In this document: positions 7,741 to 14,135 of the stretch, one piece after another
How the letters are laid out: each line of letters starts with the position of its first letter
Position numbering within the stretch: the stretch's first letter is position 1
Assembly: GCA_021731205.1 (NCBI GenBank)
Contig: JAKFXV010000011.1
Span: 1 to 15,856 of the forward strand
Direction: 5' to 3'
Length of the DNA: 15,856 bases
Source of the DNA: Nocardioides sp.
GTDB lineage: Bacteria; Actinomycetota; Actinomycetes; Propionibacteriales; Nocardioidaceae
Notes under the pieces: generated by a model
What the model was told of the DNA's origin: nothing
What the model saw: only the letters and a program-made list of their open reading frames with translations
The model's database searches: none
Made by a program: the position numbers and the translations under genes

Positions 7741-7746
7741 TACACT
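7741..7746 (+). promoter_or_regulatory. candidate -10 element for a leaderless transcript
   Basis: TACACT ends 6 bases before the ATG at 7753, and there is no Shine-Dalgarno upstream of that ATG. A TANNNT hexamer at this distance is typical of leaderless actinobacterial mRNAs, where transcription starts on the A of ATG. No good -35 is visible; the 24-bp repeat occupies that position. Confidence 0.5.
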
Positions 7747-7752
7747 CGCGTC

Positions 7753-8199
7753 ATGGCGGAGCCGGACGGTCCGGTGGCGTCGGAGGGCTACTCCGGCACC
7801 CCGTTGCCGACGAAGTTGGGTGTCAAGCCGCAGCACGTGGTCTTCCTGGACGGCGTTCCGGAGTCGGTCGATCTCGGCGACCTGGGTGCGTCGCGAGTGG
7901 TGGCGAGGCTGCCGAGCGCGGCTGACGTGACATTGACCTTTCACGATTCGTACGCAGCCCTGGCCAGGAGGTTGCCGGCGCTGTTCGACCGGACCAGCAC
8001 GGCGGGCATGGTGTGGGTGTGCTGGCCGAAGAAGGCCGCACAACGCGAGCTGGGGCTCGCCTGTGATCTGGACGAGAACCGAGTGCGCGACCTAGGTCTC
8101 CGGCTCGGATTCGTCGACGTCAAGGTCGCCGCCATTGACCGTGTCTGGTCGGGCCTGAAGTTCGTCCGTCGGGTCCACGACCGCCGGGTCGCCGACTGA
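7753..8199 (+). CDS. DUF3052-type conserved protein
   Basis: A 148-residue soluble protein of unknown function. It opens with GYSGTPLPTKLGVKP (about 13-27) and continues HVVFLDGVPE. It then has a central segment with FHDSYAALARRLPALF and an AGMVWVCWPKKAA strand, ending with DENRVRDLGLRLGFVDVKVAAIDRVWSGLKFVRR. This order is that of proteins commonly annotated DUF3052, which resemble a small Rossmann-type fold without evident catalytic residues. The ATG at 7753 is chosen because the conserved family start follows within a dozen residues and the -10-like TACACT lies just upstream, suggesting leaderless translation. An in-frame GTG at 7702 would give a longer form whose extra residues are encoded by the repeat region and look non-coding. 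I know of no assigned biochemical role. Confidence 0.78.
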   Translation: MAEPDGPVASEGYSGTPLPTKLGVKPQHVVFLDGVPESVDLGDLGASRVVARLPSAADVTLTFHDSYAALARRLPALFDRTSTAGMVWVCWPKKAAQRELGLACDLDENRVRDLGLRLGFVDVKVAAIDRVWSGLKFVRRVHDRRVAD

Positions 8200-8206
8200 C
8201 GGATGC

Positions 8207-8554
8207 TCAGCGGTGGCCGGAGCGGTCCCGGTGCCCGCCGACCGGGCCTGAGGGTGTGGGCCTCGGATGCGATGGCTCCACGATTCCGAGCATCCGGAGC
8301 AGTCGCGCCACCAAGATGAAGCCGACGAACAGGCATGCCACGGCACCTAGACCGGCCAGGGCGGCTGGACCCCAGGCCTCGCCGTCCCCGGAGCGAATGC
8401 GCTGGCCGTAGGTGATGGCGACGTACACGAGGTAGCCCCAACCGATCATCGCGGCGGTGATCGCGCACGAAACGACCAGTGCCTGAGGTCTCAGTTGAGC
8501 TCTCGGCCGGGCTCCGCGGCGGCTCCCCGCGTGCTTGCTGCTGGCCGATGTCAC
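8207..8554 (-). CDS. small two-helix membrane protein, unknown function
   Basis: A protein of about 115 residues read leftward, convergent with the DUF3052-type gene (stops 7 bp apart). After a basic, Ser/Arg/Gly-rich N-terminus it has two clear hydrophobic helices, ALVVSCAITAAMIGWGYLVY and PAALAGLGAVACLFVGFILV. They are separated by a short polar loop (TYGQRIRSGDGEAWG) and followed by a basic, Pro/His-rich tail. The GTG at 8554 is chosen because the longer reading toward 8749 is Arg-rich and overlaps the nrdR promoter. No convincing Shine-Dalgarno is seen, so the start is uncertain. I do not recognise a family. Confidence 0.5.
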   Translation of the reverse strand: MTSASSKHAGSRRGARPRAQLRPQALVVSCAITAAMIGWGYLVYVAITYGQRIRSGDGEAWGPAALAGLGAVACLFVGFILVARLLRMLGIVEPSHPRPTPSGPVGGHRDRSGHR

Positions 8555-8713
8555 GTCGTCATTGTGACCGATCGCGTTGGCTGGATGCGACACGCCGACA
8601 GCCGGTTGCCGGATGTGCGCCGGGCGACCGGGCGGCTGCCCATCTCTGAGCGTGAAGCGACGCCTTCGGCCAGTCGTTCGACGCGGGAATCGGGAATTGA
8701 CACGTCGAGGCCC

Positions 8714-8743
8714 TTGCCAAGCACGGATCGACCGACGTACGGT
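8714..8743 (+). promoter_or_regulatory. candidate nrdR promoter
   Basis: TTGCCA (8714-8719), an 18-bp spacer and TACGGT (8738-8743) form a plausible sigma-70-type promoter. Transcription would begin near 8750, inside the first NrdR-box-like site, which would suit repression. A perfect -35 hexamer TTGACA at 8697-8702 lacks a good -10 partner. Evidence is sequence only. Confidence 0.35.
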
Positions 8744-8747
8744 TACC

Positions 8748-8762
8748 ACTACATCTAGTAGT
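8748..8762. promoter_or_regulatory. NrdR-box-like site 1
   Basis: ACTACATCTAGTAGT is a palindrome with 5-bp arms (ACTAC/GTAGT). It shares the core ACATCTAGT with site 2, exactly 31 bp away. Paired boxes spaced by whole helical turns upstream of nrd operons are characteristic of NrdR regulation. The site lies about 150 bp upstream of nrdR itself, implying autoregulation of the operon. Confidence 0.7.
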
Positions 8763-8775
8763 TACACCGTTGTAG

Positions 8776-8784
8776 TTATCCACA
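8776..8784 (+). promoter_or_regulatory. DnaA-box match overlapping NrdR site 2
   Basis: TTATCCACA is a perfect match to the classical 9-mer DnaA box, and TAGTCCACA at 8787-8795 is one base off the actinobacterial form TTGTCCACA. DnaA is known to regulate the E. coli nrdAB promoter. Here the idea is inference from two 9-mers. Confidence 0.4.
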
Positions 8785-8793
8785 TCTAGTCCA
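8779..8793. promoter_or_regulatory. NrdR-box-like site 2
   Basis: TCCACATCTAGTCCA repeats the ACATCTAGT core of site 1 at a 31-bp offset (8751 to 8782), about three helical turns, so both sites face the same side of the DNA. The outer arms are less palindromic than in site 1. Confidence 0.6.
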
Positions 8794-8910
8794 CAGATGG
8801 GGATGGTTCCTTCACAGGAATTCGTTCTATCTCCACAGCCCATCGAAGGTCCGCAGGCGTTGTAGCCCCTGGCCTTCCGCAGCAGATCCGACCCCGAGAG
8901 GAGGCCCCTG

Positions 8911-9426
8911 GTGCACTGCCCGTATTGCCGGAACACCGACACGAGGGTGCTCGACTCTCGGGTGACCGAGGACGGCGGCGCGATCCGGCGTCGACGCACC
9001 TGCAGTTCCGAGAGCGGTGGCTGCGGCAAGCGGTTCTCGACGGTCGAGCTGATGCAGTTGACCGTGATGAAGCGATCCGGCACGACCGAACCGTTCAACC
9101 GCGAGAAGGCGATCGCCGGAGTCCGGAAGGCCTGCAAGGGCCGACCCGTTTCCGAAGACGATCTGGCGCGGCTCGGTCAGACCGTCGAGGACACCTTGCG
9201 CAGCGAGGGCTGGGCCGAGGCGCCGGCACACGAAGTCGGCATGGCCATCTTGGGACCGTTGCGCGAGCTCGACGAGGTTGCCTACCTGCGTTTCGCCAGC
9301 GTCTACCGCGCCTTCGAATCCGCCGACGACTTCGAGGCCGAGATCGCAATCTTGCGAGCCGAGCGGGCCGCTTCGCAGCCGGCGCCTGACGATGCGCAGT
9401 TGCGCGAGCCGGTGCCGACCGGCTGA
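8911..9426 (+). CDS. nrdR: transcriptional repressor NrdR
   Basis: A 171-residue nucleotide-sensing repressor of ribonucleotide reductase genes. It has the family N-terminus [17 protein letters not shown] with Cys3/Cys6 of the zinc ribbon and IRRRRTC with Cys31. The ATP-cone (about 49-139) senses ATP/dATP and includes [29 protein letters not shown] and [16 protein letters not shown]. The GTG start fits the invariant family start and has GAGAGGAGG a few bases upstream. One oddity: the second metal pair is Cys31-X6-Cys38 ([13 protein letters not shown]) instead of the usual C-X2-C, a four-residue expansion in the zinc ribbon. The tail after residue 150 is Ala/Pro-rich and dispensable-looking. 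The gene is followed by its classic target nrdJ and preceded by NrdR-box-like sites. Confidence 0.95.
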   Translation: MHCPYCRNTDTRVLDSRVTEDGGAIRRRRTCSSESGGCGKRFSTVELMQLTVMKRSGTTEPFNREKAIAGVRKACKGRPVSEDDLARLGQTVEDTLRSEGWAEAPAHEVGMAILGPLRELDEVAYLRFASVYRAFESADDFEAEIAILRAERAASQPAPDDAQLREPVPTG

Positions 9427-9434
9427 TCACAGAC

Positions 9435-9470
9435 CACCCGGCGCGTAGTGGGGAAGCTGCGTGCCGGGTG
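9435..9470 (+). terminator. hairpin between nrdR and nrdJ
   Basis: CACCCGGC (9435-9442) pairs with GCCGGGTG (9463-9470). The stem extends inward by about three further pairs, one a G-U (9443-9445 with 9460-9462), leaving a loop of about 14 bases. It starts 9 bp after the nrdR stop. It lacks a T-run and could be an attenuator, an RNA-processing site or a terminator separating nrdR from nrdJ. Confidence 0.5.
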
Positions 9471-9475
9471 CTTAA

Positions 9476-9496
9476 CCCCCCCAACCCAACCCCCCC
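9476..9496 (-). other. potential G-quadruplex motif on the minus strand, nrdJ leader
   Basis: The plus strand reads C7-AA-C3-AA-C7, so the minus (template) strand is G7-TT-G3-TT-G7. This provides at least four runs of three G separated by 1-2 bases, the standard G-quadruplex pattern. It ends 22 bp before the nrdJ start codon and 10 bp before its Shine-Dalgarno GAAGGAG. Confidence 0.55.
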
Positions 9497-9518
9497 ACGA
9501 GGAACCGAAGGAGTTTTC

Positions 9519-12398
9519 ATGACCGAGACGGTGAGCGCGAAGGGCGCCACGAGTGTGCCCAAGGGTGCTGGCGGGCTGACGATGGAGAGGGTTTTCTCCA
9601 CCGAAGGCGTGCACCCTTACGACGCGATCACCTGGGAGCGTCGCGACGTTGTCCAGACCAACTGGCGCACTGGTGAGACGGTTTTCGAGCAGAAGGGCGT
9701 GGAGTTCCCCGACTTCTGGAGCGTGAACGCGTCGACGATCGTGACGACGAAGTACTTCCGCGGTGCCGTGGGCACCGAGGTTCGTGAGTGGAGCCTGCGT
9801 CAGCTCATCGACCGGGTAGTCAAGACCTATCGTCAAGGCGGCGAGGACCATGGGTACTTCGCCTCGCCTGCCGATGCCGAGCTGTTCGAGCACGAGCTCA
9901 CCTGGCTGCTCGTCAACCAGTACTTCTCGTTCAACTCGCCGGTGTGGTTCAACGTCGGGACCGCGTCCCCGCAGCAGGTCTCAGCCTGCTTCATCTTGTC
10001 GGTCGACGACTCCATGGACTCGATCTTGAACTGGTACAAGGAGGAGGGCTTCATCTTCAAGGGTGGATCCGGCGCGGGCCTCAACCTGTCGCGGATCCGC
10101 TCCTCGCGAGAGTTGCTCTCGTCGGGTGGCACCGCTTCCGGCCCGGTCTCCTTCATGCGTGGAGCCGACGCCTCGGCAGGCACGATCAAGTCGGGCGGAG
10201 CAACCCGGCGGGCGGCCAAGATGGTGGTGCTCGACGTCGATCACCCGGACATCGAAGAGTTCGTGATGACCAAGGCCCGGGAGGAAGACAAGATCCGCGC
10301 GCTGCGCGATGCCGGATTCGACATGGACCTGGGCGGCCACGACATCACCTCGGTGCAATACCAGAACGCCAACAACTCCGTCCGCGTCAGCGACGAGTTC
10401 ATGCGTGCCGTAGAGGACGGTTCGTCGTTCGGCCTGAAGGCTCGTGGAACGGGCGAAGTGATCGAAACCGTCGACGCCCGGGCGCTGTTCCGCAAGATCA
10501 GCGAGGCAGCATGGGCCTGCGCCGATCCGGGCCTCCAATACGACGACACGATCAACGACTGGCACACCAACCCCGAGACCGGCCGGATCACGGCGTCCAA
10601 CCCCTGCTCGGAGTACATGTCCCTGGACAACTCCTCGTGCAACCTGGCATCGCTCAACCTGCTCAAGTTCTTGAAGGAAGACGACACCTTCGACGCGGCC
10701 CTGTTCGCGAAGGCGGTGGAGGTGATCATCACGGCGATGGACATCTCGATCTGTTTCGCCGACTTCCCCACCGAGCCGATCGGGGAGACCACCCGCAACT
10801 ACCGCCAGCTCGGCATCGGCTATGCGAACCTCGGTGCGCTGTTGATGGCCATGGGCTTGGGCTACGACTCCGATGGTGGGCGGTCGATGGCGGCCGCGAT
10901 TACCAGCCTGATGACCGGGCAGTCCTACAAGCGCTCGGCCGAGCTCGCCGCCGTCGTCGGTCCGTACGCCGGCTACGCCCGCAACGCCGAGGCGCACAAG
11001 CGGGTGATGCGCAAGCATCAGGCCGCCAACGACCAGGTGCGCACGCTGGGCGCGGTGGATGGCGACGTGCACAAGTTGGCGACGTCCGCCTGGGACGCGG
11101 TGATCAAGCTCGGTGAGGCGAACGGCTTCCGCAACGCACAGGCGTCGGTGCTGGCACCGACCGGCACCATCGGCTTCATGATGGATTGCGACACCACCGG
11201 CATCGAACCCGACTTCTCCCTGGTCAAGTTCAAGAAGCTCGTGGGTGGCGGCTCGATGCAGATCGTCAACCAGACGATCCCTCGCGCCCTGGTCAAGCTC
11301 GGCTATCAGCCCGAGCAGGTCGAGGCCATCGTCGAGTTCATCGCCGAGCACGGCCATGTGATCGACGCCCCCGGGCTCAAGACCGAGCACTACCCGGTCT
11401 TCGACACCGCGATGGGTGCACGCTCGCTGGCACCGATGGGGCACGTGCGGATGATGGCGGCCTGCCAGCCGTTCCTGTCCGGCGCGATCTCGAAGACGGT
11501 GAACCTCCCCGAGTCCGCAACGGTCGAGGAGATCGAGGACGTCTACCTTCAGTCCTGGAAGTTGGGGCTGAAGGCCACCGCGATCTACCGCGACAACTGC
11601 AAGGTCGGTCAGCCGCTCTCCGACGCGAAGGCCAAGACCTCTGACGCCACCGCGCCCGCAGAGGCGGTTGAGAACACGCGGATCGAATACCGCGCCACCC
11701 GCAAGCGCCTGCCGAAGTCGCGTGCCTCCCGCACCACGTCGTTCACGGTCGGCGGCGCGGAGGGCTACATGACCTCGGGTGCGCACGACGACGGCGAGCT
11801 CGGCGAGGTCTTCTTGAAGCTGGGCAAGCAGGGCTCGACGCTGGCCGGCGTGATGGACGCCTTCTCGATCGCGGTCAGCATCGGCCTTCAGTACGGCGTG
11901 CCGCTGGAGACCTACGTCTCCAAGTTCACCAACCTGCGGTTCGAACCGTCCGGGCTCACCGATGACCCCGACGTTCGGATGAGCCAGTCGATCATGGACT
12001 ACATCTTCCGTCGCCTGGCACTGGACTACATGAGCTTCGAGGAGCGCTCAGCGTTGGGCATCTACTCCGCCGACGAGCGGCGCCGCCACCTCGAGACCGG
12101 TTCCTACGAACCGATCATCGAGCTCAGCGAGGCCCAGTCCTTGGTCTCCACCCACCCGATCGACGAGTCGATCATCGAGGATGCGGTGCTCGTGGAGCCG
12201 GCCCCGGTGGTTGAGGAGTCCAGGGCCGCCCCGGAGGCCGGAGCGACCAAGTCGGCCCAAACCAGCGCCGAGCTGATGGAACAGCTGACCGGGCACGCCG
12301 TCGACAGTCCGCTGTGCCTGACCTGCGGCACCAAGATGCGACCGGCCGGCAGCTGCTACGTCTGCGAGGGCTGTGGCAGCACCTCCGGCTGCAGTTGA
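9519..12398 (+). CDS. nrdJ: class II (adenosylcobalamin-dependent) ribonucleotide reductase
   Basis: A 959-residue enzyme that reduces ribonucleotides to deoxyribonucleotides with a thiyl radical generated from adenosylcobalamin, so it works with or without oxygen. The finger-loop motif NPCSEYM gives Asn361, radical Cys363 and Glu365; Cys157 (in QQVSACFIL) and Cys374 (in NSSCNLASLN) are the expected redox pair. FNSPVWFNVG and FKGGSGAGLNLSRIR are typical of NrdJ. VLAPTGTIGFMMDCDTTGIEP marks the core barrel. The C-terminus is a Cys-rich tail (Cys933/936/946/949/952/958, CLTCG...CYVCEGCG) that relays electrons and binds zinc. The ATG at 9519 is preferred over an upstream in-frame start at 9468 because it has GAAGGAG at 9507-9513 and the extra residues would be encoded by the hairpin and C-run. 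NrdR, encoded immediately upstream, should control it. Confidence 0.97.
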   Translation: MTETVSAKGATSVPKGAGGLTMERVFSTEGVHPYDAITWERRDVVQTNWRTGETVFEQKGVEFPDFWSVNASTIVTTKYFRGAVGTEVREWSLRQLIDRVVKTYRQGGEDHGYFASPADAELFEHELTWLLVNQYFSFNSPVWFNVGTASPQQVSACFILSVDDSMDSILNWYKEEGFIFKGGSGAGLNLSRIRSSRELLSSGGTASGPVSFMRGADASAGTIKSGGATRRAAKMVVLDVDHPDIEEFVMTKAREEDKIRALRDAGFDMDLGGHDITSVQYQNANNSVRVSDEFMRAVEDGSSFGLKARGTGEVIETVDARALFRKISEAAWACADPGLQYDDTINDWHTNPETGRITASNPCSEYMSLDNSSCNLASLNLLKFLKEDDTFDAALFAKAVEVIITAMDISICFADFPTEPIGETTRNYRQLGIGYANLGALLMAMGLGYDSDGGRSMAAAITSLMTGQSYKRSAELAAVVGPYAGYARNAEAHKRVMRKHQAANDQVRTLGAVDGDVHKLATSAWDAVIKLGEANGFRNAQASVLAPTGTIGFMMDCDTTGIEPDFSLVKFKKLVGGGSMQIVNQTIPRALVKLGYQPEQVEAIVEFIAEHGHVIDAPGLKTEHYPVFDTAMGARSLAPMGHVRMMAACQPFLSGAISKTVNLPESATVEEIEDVYLQSWKLGLKATAIYRDNCKVGQPLSDAKAKTSDATAPAEAVENTRIEYRATRKRLPKSRASRTTSFTVGGAEGYMTSGAHDDGELGEVFLKLGKQGSTLAGVMDAFSIAVSIGLQYGVPLETYVSKFTNLRFEPSGLTDDPDVRMSQSIMDYIFRRLALDYMSFEERSALGIYSADERRRHLETGSYEPIIELSEAQSLVSTHPIDESIIEDAVLVEPAPVVEESRAAPEAGATKSAQTSAELMEQLTGHAVDSPLCLTCGTKMRPAGSCYVCEGCGSTSGCS

Positions 12399-12415
12399 GG
12401 GTGGGTAAACCACGT

Positions 12416-12437
12416 CTATCCCCCTAGCAGGGGATAG
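12416..12437 (+). terminator. hairpin just after nrdJ, probable terminator
   Basis: CTATCCCC (12416-12423) and GGGGATAG (12430-12437) form a perfect 8-bp stem with a 6-base loop, 18 bp after the nrdJ stop. There is no T-run downstream, as is common in high-GC organisms. Confidence 0.6.
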
Positions 12438-12519
12438 TCCCTGGAAACAGAACGGAATCTGGGTAAACCGGACACGATCCCCTGAGGTGAGTGACGACGA
12501 GTCCACGATCGACAGCAAC

Positions 12520-12556
12520 GCGAGCCCGGCTCCTCCGCGTGAGGGGTCGGGCTCGC
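12520..12556. terminator. long imperfect hairpin downstream of nrdJ
   Basis: GCGAGCCCG (12520-12528) pairs with CGGGCTCGC (12548-12556). The stem continues inward through CTCCT/AGGGG-type pairing with two weak positions, giving about 15 bp around a short loop. It could be a second, bidirectional terminator. Confidence 0.55.
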
Positions 12557-12685
12557 CGTGCGTTCGGGACGGCCCAAGTCGACCGGAACAGTTCCAGGGT
12601 CGTTGTGGGAGGACGTCTCCGGCCAACACCGATGTCGGCGCGACCTGATCCGATGAAGCGAGCCGAACAGGCTCAGAAACGAACT

Positions 12686-12715
12686 CGCGGCCCGGTCCTG
12701 CAAGACCGAGCCGCG
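12686..12715. terminator. 12-bp hairpin upstream of the accessory island
   Basis: CGCGGCCCGGTC (12686-12697) and GACCGAGCCGCG (12704-12715) pair at 11 of 12 positions around a 6-base loop. It may insulate the downstream genes from nrdJ transcription or end a leftward transcript. Confidence 0.5.
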
Positions 12716-12779
12716 GAGGCACCGACCAAGTGGCCGAGTGCGGGGCGTTCACCCGTATCTGACCACCCCCGGTGCCGGC

Positions 12780-12788
12780 TTGTCCACA
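12780..12788 (+). promoter_or_regulatory. actinobacterial DnaA-box match
   Basis: TTGTCCACA is the consensus actinobacterial DnaA 9-mer. It stands alone 29 bp before the small 45-aa gene, so chance or a transcriptional DnaA site is more likely than an origin. Confidence 0.3.
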
Positions 12789-12816
12789 CGGCACACGGGC
12801 GGAGGTGACGAGAGAG

Positions 12817-12954
12817 ATGACCAAGAGGAACACCCGGCAGACCAGCGCGAAGGCTGCGTCGGCTGCCAGCAAGGTGCTGAGCAACCCGAAGGCAGGCAAG
12901 GCCGCAAAGTCGGCTGCCGCCAGCGCGTTGTCGCAGACGCCGAAGCGGAAGTGA
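12817..12954 (+). CDS. 45-aa Lys/Ala-rich basic protein, unknown function
   Basis: A very short, strongly basic protein of Lys, Ala, Ser and Thr (MTKRNTRQTSAKAASAASKV, then LSNPKAGKAAKSAAASALSQ, ending TPKRK). It is low in complexity but not random. The pattern SNPKxxKxxKSxAASALSQ recalls a recurring type of tiny hypothetical protein in bacterial accessory regions, which I know only by appearance. The ATG at 12817 is used: GGAGGT (12801-12806) lies about 10 bases upstream; an in-frame GTG at 12805 would overlap that site. It is followed by a perfect hairpin at 12960-12988 and then the nucleotidyltransferase gene. It may belong to the island or be a nucleic-acid-binding or histone-tail-like protein; that is inference. 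Confidence 0.62.
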   Translation: MTKRNTRQTSAKAASAASKVLSNPKAGKAAKSAAASALSQTPKRK

Positions 12955-12959
12955 CCCTC

Positions 12960-12988
12960 GGCGGCCCTCCCTACGGGGGAGGGCCGCC
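12960..12988 (+). terminator. perfect 12-bp hairpin after the 45-aa gene
   Basis: GGCGGCCCTCCC (12960-12971) and GGGAGGGCCGCC (12977-12988) form a perfect GC-rich stem with a 5-base loop, 5 bp after the stop codon. This is a strong terminator or attenuator, 54 bp before the nucleotidyltransferase start. Confidence 0.75.
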
Positions 12989-13042
12989 ACTCCGGCCGCG
13001 ACGAGTGCGCGGCGCTCTCCCAACACCTAAGGAGTCAGACCG

Positions 13043-14134
13043 ATGCCTCAGGCATTCACCGCGGCCAGTGGGCCGCCCAGCTGCACCCTCGAGATGCTCG
13101 ACGTCATCCGTAGTCAGATCGCGCCCGACGACGTCGCGCTCAAGGAGGCCCGTGAGCGTCGCCACGCCGCCCGCGACGCCGCCGAGAAGTTCGGTTCGAC
13201 CAACCGCAGCTTCGCGTCCGGGTCCCTCGCCCACCGCACCGCGAACTGCCCCATCCATCACCGCGACGCCGGCCTGGACGCCGACTGCGGCGTTGTCCTC
13301 GACCGCCGCGCGTACCCGACCCTGGGCCCGGACAGCGCCAGCCAGGTCGGCCCCGTCGACGTGGTCAACCAGATGGCCCGGCACCTGGAGAAGTGCCTCA
13401 AGCCGGCCTACCCGAAGCTGAAGGTGAAGGTCACCAAGCGCGCCATCCTGCTGACCTTCAACGAGGCGCTGCCTGGCGGCGAGGACCCGACCGTCGACAT
13501 CGTCGTCGGCCTCGACCGCGTCGGGCAGCCCGGACTGTGGATTCCGAACACGGAGACCAACACGTGGGACCCGTCCCACCCGGAGAAGCACACCGAGCTG
13601 CTCACCGCCGACCCCGCATCCCTGCGCCTGGTCCGCCAGCACGCCATCCGGCTCGCGAAGGCCGAGAACAAGCGCATCGCCAAGCCGCTGCTCTGCTCGT
13701 TCAACATCGAGGCGTTCGGGACCATGTTCGTCACGCCGGGGATGAACGACGCGCACGCTCTCCTGGCGCTGTGGCGCGACGGAGCCGACGACCTCGATCG
13801 CCGCCTGACCCCCGACCCCGCCGGCGTCTCGTCCCCCATCAAGGTCGAGGACCGCGCCAAGGCCGTCGAGAAGCTGCGGTACGCCGCCGAGCACCTGCAG
13901 AGCGCGCTCGACCACGACGACGACGCCGAGTGGGTCCGCAGGGCCCTCGCCCCGCTGTTCCCCGACTTCGTCCCGCCGGCGCTGAACGCGATGTCGACGG
14001 CCCAGGTCGTCGAGGCCTCGCGCAACCCGCACGCAAAGTCGACGCAGCTCACGTTCGGGCTCGGCGGCGTCCTGGGGCTCGTCGGCGCGGCCACCGTCAA
14101 CACCTCGGTCCGCTCCTTCGGCGACCCGCGCTGA
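13043..14134 (+). CDS. cGAS/DncV-like nucleotidyltransferase (CBASS signal synthase)
   Basis: A 363-residue CD-NTase-type enzyme, predicted to make a cyclic oligonucleotide alarm signal on phage infection. The nucleotidyltransferase core is visible: SFASGSLAHRTA with Gly60-Ser61, then LDADCGVVLD with metal-binding Asp79 and Asp81, and the third Asp152 in DPTVDIVVGLDR. The following GLWIPNTETNTWDPSHPEKH and RLVRQHAIRLAKAENKR...CSFNIEAFG fit the family's helical OAS-type domain (about 165-310). The ATG has AAGGAG 8 bases upstream (13029-13034). It is followed after one base by an E2-like gene, a hallmark partner of bacterial cGAS enzymes. The C-terminus ends NTSVRSFGDPR after a Gly-rich hydrophobic stretch, rather than in the Gly or Ala expected of an E2-conjugated tail. 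I cannot tell the clade or the product from sequence. Confidence 0.82.
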   Translation: MPQAFTAASGPPSCTLEMLDVIRSQIAPDDVALKEARERRHAARDAAEKFGSTNRSFASGSLAHRTANCPIHHRDAGLDADCGVVLDRRAYPTLGPDSASQVGPVDVVNQMARHLEKCLKPAYPKLKVKVTKRAILLTFNEALPGGEDPTVDIVVGLDRVGQPGLWIPNTETNTWDPSHPEKHTELLTADPASLRLVRQHAIRLAKAENKRIAKPLLCSFNIEAFGTMFVTPGMNDAHALLALWRDGADDLDRRLTPDPAGVSSPIKVEDRAKAVEKLRYAAEHLQSALDHDDDAEWVRRALAPLFPDFVPPALNAMSTAQVVEASRNPHAKSTQLTFGLGGVLGLVGAATVNTSVRSFGDPR

Positions 14135-14135
14135 G

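Larger units (their letters stand above)
8555..8910. promoter_or_regulatory. nrdR-nrdJ upstream control region
   Basis: This 356-bp stretch lies between the leftward membrane-protein gene and nrdR. Its first 140 bp show nothing recognisable. Bases 8697-8800 hold a candidate promoter, two NrdR-box-like sites and a DnaA-box match (separate entries), and it ends with the nrdR Shine-Dalgarno GAGAGGAGG (8896-8904). I looked for a cobalamin riboswitch, as nrdJ is B12-dependent, and did not recognise one. Confidence 0.6.
12399..12816. other. gene-poor, hairpin-rich stretch between nrdJ and the accessory island
   Basis: This 418-bp stretch holds several stem-loops (12416-12437, 12520-12556, 12686-12715, and a small GAGCC/GGCTC stem at 12660-12674) and no gene I can support. 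An Arg-rich frame at 12491-12808 has no ribosome-binding site and looks like a GC shadow. A perfect actinobacterial DnaA-box 9-mer lies near its end. No tRNA was found that would mark an integration site. Confidence 0.6.

Noticed and set aside
8555..9518. Cobalamin riboswitch upstream of nrdR or nrdJ
   Set aside because: Expected because nrdJ needs B12, but I saw no B12-box-like conserved core, and the 92-bp nrdR-nrdJ gap is too short for one.
9981..11786. 601-codon minus-strand open frame opposite nrdJ
   Set aside because: Antisense shadow rich in Arg, Gly, Val and His with no domain; nrdJ on the plus strand is unambiguous.
12491..12808. 105-codon plus-strand frame after nrdJ
   Set aside because: Arg-rich, crosses two hairpins, no ribosome-binding site and no recognisable motif.
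12399..12816. tRNA gene as an integration site for the island
   Set aside because: Stem-loops are present but no cloverleaf, T-loop GTTCGA-type sequence in context, or acceptor pairing was found.
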